A stretch of 64,000 nucleotides of DNA from Chlorophyllum brunneum (GCA_963576785.1 OY756141.1:2356001-2420000), one strand, 5' to 3'; positions 32,190 through 43,676 are shown, numbered from the stretch's first letter. Notes: generated by a model from the sequence alone, not told the origin. Made by a program: numbers and translations.

Positions 32190-34018
32190 CTACTGAACTT
32201 CACTGGACTCAAGTTTTACTTCTGTCTCTAAATAGACAGTACCATAGGATCCAATAGAAAGTATGGATCTATCTGCAATCTGTACTGATCCAAAAGGACC
32301 TTTGGCAATATTAACTAGATTTTTCTTGTTTGGAGTAATGTTGAGGGAGGCACTGGAGTTTGGGAGCCATTTATCACTCAATTTACAAGGTTGCCTTTTC
32401 ATTTCACATTCATATGCACTACTGTAACTTCATTCTTGAAAAAAGAGGAGAAATATGTATTTCTAAAGTATATAATTGTGTATATTTATTTACATATCCA
32501 TAATTAGTTGAGCTATTTATCCAAGATTCTACATTGGCTGAGGTTGCACTCTGTGCACCCAGTCAAGAGTTTCTTTGGACACCAGTGACACATATGAGAC
32601 ACCTGCAGCAATCTTCAGATTTGTGTGAAGAGCTAGCAAGTCCTGGCTTACCTGCTATAGCTTTATCAGAGTAGTCCTTATTATCAGATCCCATTGATAC
32701 TACATCCTTGTTGATTTTGACAGTGGTTGGAGCAGGGATGCTCACAACCGGTTTGGCAGCTAGTGTAGTGCTGAAGAGTTTGTCAACCTCCATAATGGAG
32801 GCAGCCATTGGAGAAGAGGCCAGTCAGGAGATAGGAGTGTTTCTTATACATTTCTTGTATAGATCCAAGGCTTTTATCTTGGCAGCTGCATACAGAAACA
32901 GGTGGCACTGGGGATCTTGAGAAGTCTTCTTTTCAGCAGGATTTGCCATTTACAAGAGAAAAGAAGGGGGGATTAGTCTAGAGGATTGCATCTCATTGAT
33001 AAGACTGCAAGTACTCTTCTTTGGTTTGGTTGTCAACTTGGTGAAGCCAAAGTTGACAAAGTCCATAGTATAAGCTAGTTGCCTAACATTGTTTCTGAAG
33101 GGAGCTGGTTGTCCAGCATCAACCTCATTAGCTTAGCCTTTGCCACTGTCCCTCACACCACATTGCCTCTTCTTCTTTTCTCCTTCCTCTTGAGGCTGCT
33201 GCTGGCACTACTGCTGTGGAGGTCACTATTACTGCACTTGCTAAGGGTGTGACTGCTGCCCTTGCTGCTGCTACTTCTGCAGGGGACCACACTGCTGCTG
33301 CTGCTACCCCTAATAGTGAGAGGACACGTCTTGTGGTCTTACACTAGAGAACTTATTGACCAACTGGTTTATCTTAAGTATTGACCAGTAGTTCATTATA
33401 GCTCCTCAGACTGACACAAAGGTAATGGCTGAGATCTGAGTATTTACTGTTAGGAAGGGAGTAATGATATTCCACATATTAGGAATACCAGAAAGAAAAG
33501 TCATTGCTTTGATGATCTCTGGAATAGTACAATTGCCATTAGTATCAAGCTACTTGTAGAAAACAGCAAGCTTGGCAATTGGGCCAGAGGGATCCTTATT
33601 TGGATGGAGATGGAAATGAATTGTCTCAATATACTTCAAGTAGAGGCCAGAGATAGACTCTATGCCATATTTAGTGCAAAGATGCAGCCACATACTATTG
33701 ATGTCAGGGAGGTTCCCTTTGATTATCTCTGCAGGGAGTTTACTCTTAATAATAGAGTAGACCACCTGGTGGAGCCAGATGCATATAGTATGTTCAATTG
33801 CCACCTAGCCTGTAGGAAGTGGGATGATGACATAAACAGGGACAAGAGTATGTATTTGCAACAGAGATGTCTGTAGATACTCATTACCAAGGATAGGAGT
33901 GCCATTAGCAGAGACCAAGGCAAGAGTGTCCTATATCCAGTCTATCCACTCAGTATAATTGGCAGCACTGGAGAGAATGGGGATAGAGCTAAGTACTATG
34001 GAAATAGGAGAAGACATT
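32190..34018 (-). pseudogene. COPA-2 gag and protease
   Basis: Gag begins at the ATG near 34018 (SSPISIVLSSIPILS-like) and contains SIIKSKLPAEIIKGNLPDIN, MWLHLCTKYGIESISGLYLK, FHLHPNKDPSGPIAKLAVFY. A Gln-rich CAG-repeat tract lies at about 33185-33310. The protease region is 32402-32190: KWLPNSSASLNITPNKKNLV has NSSAS where the aspartic protease DSGAS is expected, so it is inactive. Confidence 0.85.
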
Positions 34019-34245
34019 GTAGTCTAAAAATGGACATCATTAGTAATCAGATTTGTGGGTGATCAGATCTGCACCACTGTACTGTTCAAGCTATGAATCT
34101 ATATATGGAAGCCTGTATAGAGCATGAAACAATCAAGTCATGTTAGAGGAATGGGCTAAAAAGACCATACTCTACAGGACTGGTCAGATCAGCCTATCTA
34201 CAACCCACTTACAGCTAGTCATAGTATATGGGGAGTAGGTGATCT

Positions 34246-34258
34246 GGGGCCCATAACC
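34246..34258 (-). promoter_or_regulatory. COPA-2 primer binding site
   Basis: GGTTATGGGCCCC directly after the LTR end GGAAAACA on the minus strand; same half tRNA-iMet type as COPC and COPB. Confidence 0.85.
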
Positions 34259-34700
34259 TGTTTTCCAGCACAGTAACACACAGTGACAGACAGATAATCT
34301 GACTTACTGATAAGGTGGTTAGTTAACAGTAAAGTTACTAAGAGAGTTGCTGTTAGTTGAGTAGAGCAAAATAGAAATCAAGTAAATTGTCTAAAGAAAC
34401 ATGAGGGAATACATGCTGCTTTATATACTAAATGTCCAGGTAGCAAGCCCTAAGACCTACAAGTAATAATGAGGCATAATCATGTCAGTAATGACTATAG
34501 AGTCTCTTGAAACACTACAATATGATCAACAGTGTCCAGTAGCATAATTGAAGCAACAGAATATCAGTCAGCTCATGAAATACATGAGGAAAGATGCATA
34601 ATGTGAGTCAGAGAGCACAGCCTCAATGACAAATATTATAGGAATAATACTGAAGAGCTAGTCACATGGAATACAGCTATAGTAAGTATAAATGACAATA
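34259..34700 (-). repeat. COPA-2 5' LTR
   Basis: 442 bp; begins TATTGTCATTTA on its strand (TG to TA change at the very end), followed outside by CATGA. Confidence 0.9.
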
Positions 34701-35074
34701 CATGAGATTCAGGGTCTCCTCTCCCAAAAAGAGGAAAAGAACTATGATGTCATGGTGATTGATGAGATCCATCTGATAGAACAGTCTCAGAGAAGCCAAC
34801 TGGTTATGGACAAATGTTATAACCTGTGGGTCAGAGCTAGGCTCTAGGGTCTGAACTATAAGAGTCTGACCCTAACAGGATATTGACTACTCAGAGGTCC
34901 CTCTGGACCAGGCATTGGAATATCTGGGTTCTGGGGGGGATACCTAGTTGGAGAAGGCTGGGGGACAGTCCAAGTCCTTGGTACCATAGGGGTAGGAGGG
35001 GCTGAAGTGGAGGGAGTGAGAATAGGAAGGACTGGTCCCATGAATACACTCAGAACAGTCCCAATAGTGGGCAT
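34701..35074 (-). pseudogene. LINE-C endonuclease, first piece
   Basis: Minus reading DPQVITFVHNQLASLRLF, QMDLINHHDIIVLFLFLGEE and TLNLMNIYSD joins to 28033 after removing COPA-2. These are the start of an APE endonuclease (LxHxDIIxLQE-like). Upstream, a Pro-rich stretch (MPTIGTVLSVFMGPVLPIL, 35074-34860) may be the linker after ORF1; no zinc-knuckle ORF1 is seen, so LINE-C is 5'-truncated near 35074. Confidence 0.7.
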
Positions 35075-35075
35075 C

Positions 35076-36325
35076 CCTCAACAATGAGGAATTTATCCAG
35101 CCCATTGGACTACAGCTACATACCATCCCCCCCTTACTTGATATTGAATCTGCATGCAATACCACCTGCTTACAACTTTGAAATATTATCAAAAGATGAC
35201 TATCCAATTGCTACCCCGATTTACAAGGGAATAACACATCTGTTGCCCATTGCAACAAATATAGGAATTTGCTTGCTGCTTGCCTTCATAATATGCAAAT
35301 GCTTAGTCAATACACCTATACCATACAGCAAAGCTATGACATCCTTGCTAGCCATACTCTACTCAATGGAGTATATGAGGATTTGCAACATATCCAATAC
35401 TCCTATTGACTTCTCTATCACTCAATTAGTGCTACTCTTAGCACACACAGCTGAGACAGTTCTCTATCAACTCCTAATGTTTCCCAACTACCCACTTGAA
35501 ACAATGACTAGCCTCAAGAACCTCCACCCAAGTCTTGTTCTATATATCCCACATCAAGAATCCCTCAAGGTCTTCTTTTCCATGATACCACTAACAATGG
35601 CAATCTGACTCATCAATCAACTCTGGTTCAGACTAATGCCCAAATAGAGTGTAGACTTGTCAAACCTATGCCTGTCCAAGACTACCCTGCATATTATGAC
35701 CTACCTTAATATAAGTATAAACCACCTACAGTTCTACTCAACTATTACCAGGCTATCCAAGATCATCACCAGTATTGTGACTGTGAAAACAAAAGACCCT
35801 GCCAGATTTCCTATGCTGTAGCAACAATTAACCTGACTCTACATAGACAGCCCATATAAAGTACCCAACCTCAAAATACTTAACAAAGCTGACCCAACTA
35901 TGATCAATGATACAGCCAAACTACCACTTTGGCTTATCAAACCCAACAATTGGATTCTGACATGCAAAAACTATATAATTGACTTGATGAGGTTATTAGC
36001 TATGTTCACAGTTCCAGAAATAGAGCAAATACTCAAAGCTATCATACTACCATGCTCAGACCTTCTAACCCCAATGGACACTAACATTCCAGAACTACTA
36101 CCACCAGGACCTGAAATAGCTGCTTGTCCTCTCTACCATTTGCCATCTCAACCTTACCATCCTACCAGGATAAAGGCCATTACAAAGACCCTTTCTCAGA
36201 CATTGGAAGTAGCCAATCACATTAGATACTGACCTGTCAAACTGTATGAAGTTGAAAAACTCCCTGAGGACAGTCCTTACTACTAACTGCCCAAAATTAA
36301 ATGTAATTTGTTACTAACAAAGAGA
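35076..36325 (+). pseudogene. UNK-1, left part: decayed unidentified coding region
   Basis: Long stretches read as protein with point-mutation stops: EEFIQPIGLQLHTIPPLLDI near the start, VKPMPVQDYPAYYDLP and YKYKPPTVLLNYYQAIQDHH, YCDCENKRPCQISYAVATIN (35650-35830), then after a frame change KLPLWLIKPNNWILTCKN and PLYHLPSQPYHPTRIKAITK (35900-36232). I recognise no family. Low CpG and stops show age. It may be an old transposon protein or a captured host gene. GYP-1 interrupts it at ATAAT (36326-36330), and it resumes at 61905. Confidence 0.5.
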
Positions 36326-36330
36326 ATAAT

Positions 36331-36634
36331 TGTTATAAACTATAGATAGACAGTACATTCTTATTATACACCTATCATACTCACCATTTTCCTATATCTG
36401 TTTCACCTCCTGTTTCACTCCATAAAGCTGTACTCTTTGTGACTTGTTCCACCTGCCCCTATGACTTCATTACTTTATTTCTTTATTCTTAGTAATCACC
36501 ACTAGTATATAAATTGTAGGAATACTTGATATATTCCTTACACTTTACCAATTGTATCATCCCTTCTTCTTTTCTCTACTTCCTTGTCTTTATCCAAAAA
36601 CTTGCAACTTGAGTCCTAGACTAAGGTCATAACA
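36331..36634 (+). repeat. GYP-1 5' LTR
   Basis: 304 bp, TGTTATAAACTATAG...GTCATAACA. It contains TATATAAA near 36505 and the self-primer ACACTTTACCAA at 36540-36551. Confidence 0.92.
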
Positions 36635-36647
36635 TTTGGTAAAGTAT
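36635..36647 (+). promoter_or_regulatory. GYP-1 primer binding site (self-priming type)
   Basis: TTTGGTAAAGTAT; complementary to the LTR's ACTTTACCAA, with one G-to-A change relative to the intact TTTGGTAAAGTGT of GYP-2 and GYP-3. Confidence 0.75.
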
Positions 36648-36716
36648 TATTTCCACTCATCTTGCAAGAGAAATGCCACTATTCATAGTTAGGCTTGAAA
36701 TAATAGCCTCCAACAA

Positions 36717-37989
36717 AAACAACAGTATATAAGCAGCAGTAGCTCATCAAAAACACCAAGAAGACCCAGAGCCCTGAGACTGACAGACATCCTGGAATTA
36801 TCCATAACTACTGGATCCAAATGATGAACAGAGTCAGAAATCTCTAAAAGTCTTAAATAGCAGAAATCTGAATACAGTATAAATGAAGACACAGCACTCT
36901 TCAAGACCCTATTCAACACAACAGTTGCTGAGACCATATCCAGCATAGAAGTTGCCAAGAACTAATCTAATATAGAAATTGCCAAGATCTATGAATATAG
37001 CAAATCTAAAACATCCAACATAGAAGTTGCTAAGAACTAATCTGATATAAAAAGTACCAAAAACTAATCCAACATAGAAATTACTGAGATACACAAGAAC
37101 AAACACCAAGAATCTGAAACAAAAACAGAAATGGCCAATGAAATTCACTGTCCAAAGAACCTAGCTCTAGAACCAGGATACTTCAATGGAAATAACTAAG
37201 TTTGATGATTGGTGGAGAGTGATATCCTTATGGACACTCTTCAACAAGATCAATGACAATAAGCAAAATATAATTGGAGTATTGGCAAGAATGAGAGATG
37301 AATTGGCAGGACTATATGTGAATGCCAAATTATCAGCCATCCAGGAAAAGAAAATGCCAAAATTAGATGACTTCACCAAGGAAATGGTGGCTACATTCTC
37401 ATTGGGAAATAGGAAGGCAATAGTAGAAGGGAAAATAAAACTGTTCAAACAGGGAAAAAGAAATACTACTGATTTTATAATCAAATTTGAAGTATTAAAA
37501 GTACAAGCAGAAACTGACAATGCATATGCCATCTTCCTTTTCAAATGACATACCAGAGCAAACATCACCTGAACTATTGTAAGCTATCTGGTAGTCTCAA
37601 TTCCAACAATATACAAGAAGTAGAGGACTACAATCCTTGTAGTAGGACAAGGATATGAAACTACAGACATCATATGTGGAGATGTCAGAACTACCACTGG
37701 AGTCACATATGGAGGTGGAGGACAACCAATGAAGATTGGAAGACAGAGGGCAGACACTAACCAGCACAGCAAACCAAGATATTTCAACTGCAATCTATAT
37801 GGACATATTAGCAAATACTACTACAAGAAACAAAGATTACATACACCAAATTAACATACTATAATTGTGGCAAACAAGGCTACATTTTGAAGAATTACAA
37901 AGTATCAAAGAAAGCATACATCAGGGAGATTACCAAGGAAACAGAGTAAGAAGAAGAGGTAAAGGAGGTTTTTGCTGAAGGTTCTGAGT
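36717..37989 (+). pseudogene. GYP-1 gag
   Basis: N-terminal Ser-rich SSSSSKTPRRPRALRLTDI; the ATG is ATA here. Then a tandem repeat region of the SNIEVAKN / SNIEITEI kind (36930-37100), longer than in GYP-3; EIHCPKNLALEPGYFNGN; capsid part 37186-37548. Zinc-knuckle remnants YFNCNLYGHISKY and YYNCGKQGYILKN have lost Cys residues. It ends EGSE-TAG at 37989, the same junction as the other copies. Confidence 0.85.
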
Positions 37990-39119
37990 AGGTACAAACC
38001 TGCAAGCCAATAAACCTAGAGTTCCTGTTTTACTTTACAATAGACAAGTATGATTCCACAGAAATAAAACTTGACATATAAACTTCTCTTTGATTCAACT
38101 ATCAAAACAACAAAGGGACCCAAACAAATCACCATGCTAGTAGACTCTGGATGCACCCACATGTGTATAGCCCAAAGAATAGTAGAAGAAGAACAAATCC
38201 CAACCAGATCTCTCAAAACCCTGATAAGAGTAATAAATACTAATGGGATTGAAAACAAGAAAGAAGAGATAACAGATATGGCACACTTGGTATTAAACAA
38301 CAGAAAACACATGGAAGAAATAAAAGCAATAGTAATACAACTGGAAAGTACAGACCTATACCTCGGACATAATTGGCTTGTCAAACACAACCTGGAAATT
38401 GATTGGACAAACAACTTAATACAGTTCACAAGATGTCCAAAGGATTTGTACCACATACCACAACAACATATGGTTCAATAAGAGAATACACACAGTAAAA
38501 GAACACATAGAGGAGAAAAAAGTAGACCAGACAAACTCAGAAGACCTACCAACATACTTACAGTAGAACATGCACTTGTTCAACAAGAAGAACTTCAACA
38601 AACTACCCAAACACATGATATGAGACCACAAGATAAACCTGTCAGAAAATACACCACTGGTACTACAGTCCAAAGTCTACTCCATGATGATAATGGAAAA
38701 ACAAGAACTATAGAAATTCATCAATGAAAATATTGCCTTAGGACAAATTAGACTATCACAATCCCCTTATGCCATCCCATACTTCTTTATACCTAAAAAA
38801 GACAGAACCAAATGACTGGTACAGGACTACAAGAAGCTGAATGAACATATGATCAAGAACAAAACACCATTTCCACTCATAAGTGAAGTCATTGACTGAC
38901 TCAAAGATACAAAGGTCTTTAACAAATTTGATATCATTTGGGGATATAACAATATCCAAATAAGAGAAGACAATGAATGGAAAGCAGTATTTGTAACAAA
39001 CAACAGATTATTTGAACCAATAGTCATGTTTTTTGGAATGAGCAACTTATCTGCAATGTTCCAGAGGATAATGAATACAGTATTCCAAAGATGTTACATG
39101 AAGGAGTGGTTGTCAATTA
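37990..39119 (+). pseudogene. GYP-1 pol: protease and RT fingers/palm up to the catalytic site
   Basis: Protease LVDSGCTHMCIAQRIVEEEQ is intact in its DSG triad (about 38139-38200). LESTDLYLGHNWLVKHNLEI and PKTYLQ-like blocks follow, then RT: VYSMMIMEKQEL, FIPKKDRTK, VQDYKKLNEH, FNKFDIIWGYNNI, FGMSN. The frame is cut at VVNY, immediately before MDDF, by COPA-3. It continues at 51944. Confidence 0.88.
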
Positions 39120-39564
39120 TGTTGTCATTTGTACTTTCTAGGCTGCGGTCTATATGACTAGCTCCTCAGTATATTATTCACCTAATATTTGTCATTGAGG
39201 CTGTGCCCTTTGACTCATATTATGCACTTCCTACTCATGTATTTCATGAGCTGACTGATTGCTATCACTCCAATTATGCTACTGGACACTGCTGATGATA
39301 TTGCAGTGTTTCAAGGGACTCTGTAGTCATTACTGACTCATTATGCATAGTTATTACTTGTAGGTCTTAGGGTTTGCTACCCAGACACTTAGTATATAAA
39401 GCAGCATGTATTCCCTTATGTTTCCTTGGACAATCTACTTGATTATTCTACCTCACTCTACTTGACTACACAGCAACTCTCTTAGTAACTTCATTGTTAA
39501 CTAACTACTATATCAGTAAGTCAGATTATCCATCTGTTATTGTATATTACTGTGCTGGAAAACA
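39120..39564 (+). repeat. COPA-3 5' LTR
   Basis: TGTTGTCATTTG...GGAAAACA; TATATAAAG at 39393-39401. Followed immediately by the primer site GGTTATGGGTCC (39565-39576, one C-to-T change). Confidence 0.93.
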
Positions 39565-39577
39565 GGTTATGGGTCCT
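39565..39577 (+). promoter_or_regulatory. COPA-3 primer binding site
   Basis: GGTTATGGGTCCT; half tRNA-iMet type as in the other copia families, with a C-to-T change. Confidence 0.8.
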
Positions 39578-39806
39578 GGATCACCTGCTCCCCATGTGCC
39601 ATGACTGGCTGCAAGCAGGTTGTAGATAGGCTGATCTGACCAGTCTTGTAGAGTATGGTCTTTCTAGCCCATCCTTCTAACAAGACTTGATTGTTTCATG
39701 CTCTATTGAAGGCTTCCTCATATGGGTTCATGGCTTGAACAGTGTAGTGGTGCAGATCTGATCACCCACAAATCTGATTGCTAATTAAGTCTATTTTTAG
39801 ACTACA

Positions 39807-41240
39807 ATGTCTTCTCCCATCTCTGTCATACTTAGCTCTATCCCTGTTCTCTCTGGTACTGCCAATTATAATGAGTGGGCAGACTGGATGCAAGATGCTC
39901 TTGCATTGGTCTCAGCCAATAGAATGGCTGTTATCGGCGATGAGTTTCTGCTGACACCACTATCACAGATACATACTCTTGTTCCCACCTATGTGATTGT
40001 TCCCCCCCTTACAGAGCAGGAGGCAATCAAACATACTTTATGCATCCAGTTGCACTGTGTAGTTTACTCAATTATCAAGAGTAAACTCCCCACCAAGATG
40101 ATCAAAGGGAACCTCCCTGATATCAATAGCATGTGGGTGCACCTTTGCACTGCATATGGCCTAGAGTCTGTCTCCAGCCTCTATTCAAAACATGTTGAGA
40201 CAATTCACTTCCATTTCCATCTGAATGAGGACCCCTCCAGCCTGATTGCTAAGCTTGCTATTTTCTATAAACAACTTGACACTAATGGCAATTGTGCCAT
40301 TCCTGAGATCATCAAAGTGATGACTCTTCTTTCTGGCATTCCAAATGCCTGGAACATCATTACTCCATTCCTCACAGTAGATACCCAGATTCTGGCCATT
40401 ACCTTCGCATCAGTCCGAGGAGCAATTATGAACCACTGGTCTATGCTTAAAGTGAACCAGTTGGTTAACAAGTTCTCTAGTGTGAAACTACAAGCCACAC
40501 CCTCACATTATCAGGGGTAGCAGCAGCAGCAACATGGTCCTCCACAGAAGCAGTAGCAGCAAGGGCAGCAGCAGCACCCTCAGTAGCAGCAGCAACAGTA
40601 ACCTCTGTAGCAGCAGCAACAACCACAGATAGAAGGAGAAAAGAAGAAGAGACAACATGAACAAGGGGCAGTGGCAAAGGCCAAGCCAATGAGGTCAATG
40701 CTGGGCAACCAGCTCCCTCCGGGAATAATACTGGACAACTGACTTATACAATGGACTTGGTTAACTTTGGCTTTGCCAAGTTGACTACTGAACCAAAGAA
40801 GAGTACTTACAGCCTTATCACCAAGGTGTAGTCTACTGCACCTCTCCCACCTTCCCTTCTCTCATGGATGACAAATTCTGCTGAGAAGAAAACTCAGGAT
40901 TCCCAGCACTGCCTGTCTCCATACATGGCTGCCAAGGCAAAAGCCTTGGATCTCTATGAGAAACATTTCCCTCTCTCATCCAGCCTCTTCTCCAATGGCC
41001 ACCTCCATTATGGAGGTTGATGAGCTATTTGGCACCACTCTGGCAGCCAAACCAGTCATGAGCATTCTAGCTCTGACTGCTGTCAAGATAGATGAGGATG
41101 CAATGTTGATGGGATCTGGCAACAAGGATTACTCAGATGAAGCAATGGCAGGTAAGCCAGATCTTGCTAGCTCTTCACACAAATCTGAAGATTGCTGCAG
41201 GAGTTTCATATGCATTGCTGATGTCCAAGAAAACTCTTGA
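39807..41240 (+). pseudogene. COPA-3 gag
   Basis: A 237-codon intact N-terminal ORF (39807-40520) starts MSSPISVILSSIPVLSGTAN; start is supported by context after the leader. Capsid-like blocks: YNEWADWMQDALALVSAN, SIIKSKLPTKMIKGNLPDIN, MWVHLCTAYGLESVSSLYSK, GIPNAWNIITPFLT. A CAG-repeat Gln-rich region with several CAG-to-TAG stops follows (40518-40630), then a basic KKKRQHEQ patch and a second domain to about 41240 (TSIMEVDELFGTTLAAKPV, HKSEDCC). Confidence 0.88.
40518..40630 (+). repeat. CAG (poly-Gln) repeat tract in COPA gag
   Basis: Imperfect CAG/CAA repeats encoding Gln runs, with at least six CAG units changed to TAG. A matching tract lies in COPA-2 (about 33185-33310, opposite strand). 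Confidence 0.8.
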
Positions 41241-41249
41241 CTGGGTGCA

Positions 41250-42670
41250 CGGAGTGCAACCTCAGCCAATGTAGACTCTTGGATAAATAGCCAGACTTCT
41301 TATGTACACAATTATGTGTGATTAAATAAAACTTCAGAAATAAAATTTTCTCCTCTGTTTTCAAGAATGAAGAATATGTGTGAAATAACACATAGCTGCA
41401 ATGATGCCTATGGATGTGTGATGAATAGGTGACCTCATAAAATGAGCGATGAATAGCTTTTGGACTCCAGTGCCTCCCTCAATGTTACTCTAAACAAAAG
41501 GGATCTTGTTGATATTGTTGAAGGTTCTTTTGGATCAGTACAAATTGCAGATGGATCCATACTTTCTATCAGATCCTATAGCACTGTCTATTTAGAAACA
41601 AAAGTAAAACTTGAGTCTGGCAAAGTCTAGTGGTAGACCCTGCACCTTCATCCAATATCTCACATACCAAAGTTAGATACGAAACTTCTCTCAACTGGAT
41701 CCATCACAGATAAAACCAGTCTGATCACAGAAATGTCTAATGGGAAGACTGTCATTCATGACATTTGTGGAAAACCATTTCTGAGTAGACAGTGTCACCA
41801 GGGTACTTCTTTGAACCAAGTTTACTTTGTGGACATGTGTATCTTGTGTAATAGAGATCTTTGATTCTCTTTGGCTTCAATCAACAAAAATACCACATCC
41901 TATGATATCTGGCATCAAAGATTCGCATACCCAGCTGATCAGGCTCTAAGTTACATGCCAAAACACATGGAATCTGTCCTGATGCTTCTACCAAAGGAAC
42001 AGAAGGTTTGCCCTGGTTGTGCACTTGGAAAGCTGCCAAACAAGGCCTACCATGAGAACCCATCTCGTGCATCAGAGATTCTTGAATTGATCCATTTGGA
42101 TCTTCAAGAACTCCCTATTATGTCTTATCATAAGTTCAAATAGGTTATGATATTCCTTGATAACTACTCTTCCTCTGTACACATTTCCTTTTTGCACAAC
42201 AAATCAGACACTGCACATGCCTTCAAGGCATATGCTGAATTGGTGACAAATCAAACAGGCAAATGCATCAAGTGGGTGTACTCTGATAATGGAGGAGAAT
42301 ATATGTCTCAGAAACTCAAGGACTACTTTGCTGAGAAAGGAATTCTTCATGAAACAAGTGTGCCATACATTCACCAACATAATGGGCACACCAAATGTCT
42401 TAATCAAACACTTTTAGAAAAGATGCAATCTATGTGACTTGAAGTATGCCTTCTGGCTAGCTATTGGAAGTTTGTATTTGATATGGCTGCTCATGTCTAT
42501 AACAGGACACCTATGAAGCACCTGAAATGGGTCACCCCCTATGAGACATGGTTTGGAAGGAAACCTAATGTTTCTCATCTCTGAGTGTTTGGTTGTGGGG
42601 CCTATCTAATGAGGTGTAGCAAGACAAACTTGTGTCCAAATTGGAATTAATGATCTTCATTGGTTACGCA
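41250..42670 (+). pseudogene. COPA-3 protease and integrase
   Basis: Protease active site LLDSSASLNVTLNKRD (DSG to DSS) near 41460-41510. Integrase zinc region DIWHQRFAYPADQALSYM...CPGCALGKLPNKAYHENP (41900-42060). Core: IHLDLQELPIMSYHKFK, then a stop, MIFLDNYSS, VYSDNGGEYMSQKL. At the third catalytic position NGHTKCLNQ replaces NGRAE (COPC-1), so the Glu is Lys. The 96-codon piece ends at 42437. Confidence 0.9.
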
Positions 42671-43276
42671 GGTGATGGCAGCAACTTCAAATTTATGCAC
42701 CATCAGTAGAACAACTCTATCTTTGTCTCTTCCCACACTGTCTTTGATGAACTCTACTTTCTCAGATGTTCATCACAGTCTGAACAACAAGGCTAATTGC
42801 CACCTAATAATAGTAATTCTAATGATCAAGATGTCCCAAATCCTCCCCCTTCTGGAGGTGGATTTGTTCCAGGACCATCTGGTCCAAGTGTGCCACAAGC
42901 TGGACCACCACTGGCACCTCCTCATCCATGAACTCCTACTCCTAGTCCCAGAGAGCAGACTCCATTGCCTCTGCCTTCTTCTTCTTCTTCCAGAGGATCT
43001 TCTCCCAGATTATCCTATAAGGATCCAACTCCACCTCCCTCTCTACCTATGCCATCTTGGCCTCCAGGAGGAGTTAAGGTTGAGGATGATGTTGAGGAGA
43101 CTGCACCTGTGTCTAATTCACATGCTGATGACTGGGCTTCCATACCCATTCTGGAAGAGATCTTCATTCCTCATCTGGACATTGAAGCACCAAGAAAACT
43201 CCATGATCAAACCACCCTTCAGGTTCTATGGAGAGAAGGAAATGTCTATGGCGACTGCCAATACCTGAAAGATATC
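42671..43276 (+). pseudogene. COPA-3 pol spacer
   Basis: Variable Pro/Ser-rich region between integrase and RT: PLPSSSSSRGSSPRLSYKDP, VKVEDDVEETAPVSNSHADD. Ends at ATATC (43272-43276), the GYP-2 target, and continues at 49642. Confidence 0.8.
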
Positions 43277-43581
43277 TGTTATGAACTATAGATAGACAGT
43301 ACATTCCTATTATGCACTCATCATACTTATCATTCCTATGTATCCGTTTCATTCCTTGTTTCATCCCTTATGGCTGTACTCCTACTGACTTGTTCTACTC
43401 ATCCCCTATGACTCCCTTACTCTGTTCCTTTATTATTAGCACTCACCACTAGTATATAAAGTGTAGTAATACTTGATGTATTTCTTACACTTTGCCAATT
43501 GTATTATCCTTTTCTCTTTTCTCTACTTCCTTGTCTTTATCCAAAGACTTGCAACCTGAGTCCTAGACTAAGGTTGTAACA
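43277..43581 (+). repeat. GYP-2 5' LTR
   Basis: 305 bp. TATATAAAG at 43453-43461; the self-primer sequence ACACTTTGCCAA at 43487-43498 begins 34 nt from the TATA start, as in GYP-3. Confidence 0.93.
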
Positions 43582-43594
43582 TTTGGTAAAGTGT
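43582..43594 (+). promoter_or_regulatory. GYP-2 primer binding site (self-priming type)
   Basis: TTTGGTAAAGTGT directly after the LTR; complementary to 43487-43498 with one G:U pair. Confidence 0.8.
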
Positions 43595-43676
43595 CATTTG
43601 ACTTACCTTGCAAGAGAGGTGCCACTATTCATAGCTAGGCTTGGAATAATAGCCTCTAACCAGAACAACAGTATAT

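Larger units (their letters stand above)
28034..34700 (-). mobile_element. COPA-2: full-length but defective Ty1/copia element, carrying LINE-F
   Basis: Both LTRs are present (28034-28476 and 34259-34700), flanked by CATGA (28029-28033 and 34701-34705), interrupting the LINE-C endonuclease. Primer site, gag, protease, spacer, RT and RNase H are recognisable on the minus strand. The integrase catalytic core is deleted and RT is split by LINE-F. CpG is nearly absent. Confidence 0.92.

Noticed and set aside
35084..35608. 174-codon hydrophobic ORF as a membrane protein
   Set aside because: The alternative frame gives protein-like sequence continuing past 35608; hydrophobicity here looks like a frame artefact of T-rich DNA.
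41290..41460. Possible short intron before the COPA protease
   Set aside because: GT..AG pairs of about 31-34 nt exist in both COPA copies, but too short and poorly conserved to support splicing.
42660..43268. 202-codon plus ORF in the COPA-3 spacer (Leu-rich)
   Set aside because: Shadow frame of the Pro/Ser-rich pol spacer; the true frame shows VKVEDDVEE conserved in COPA-1 and COPA-2.
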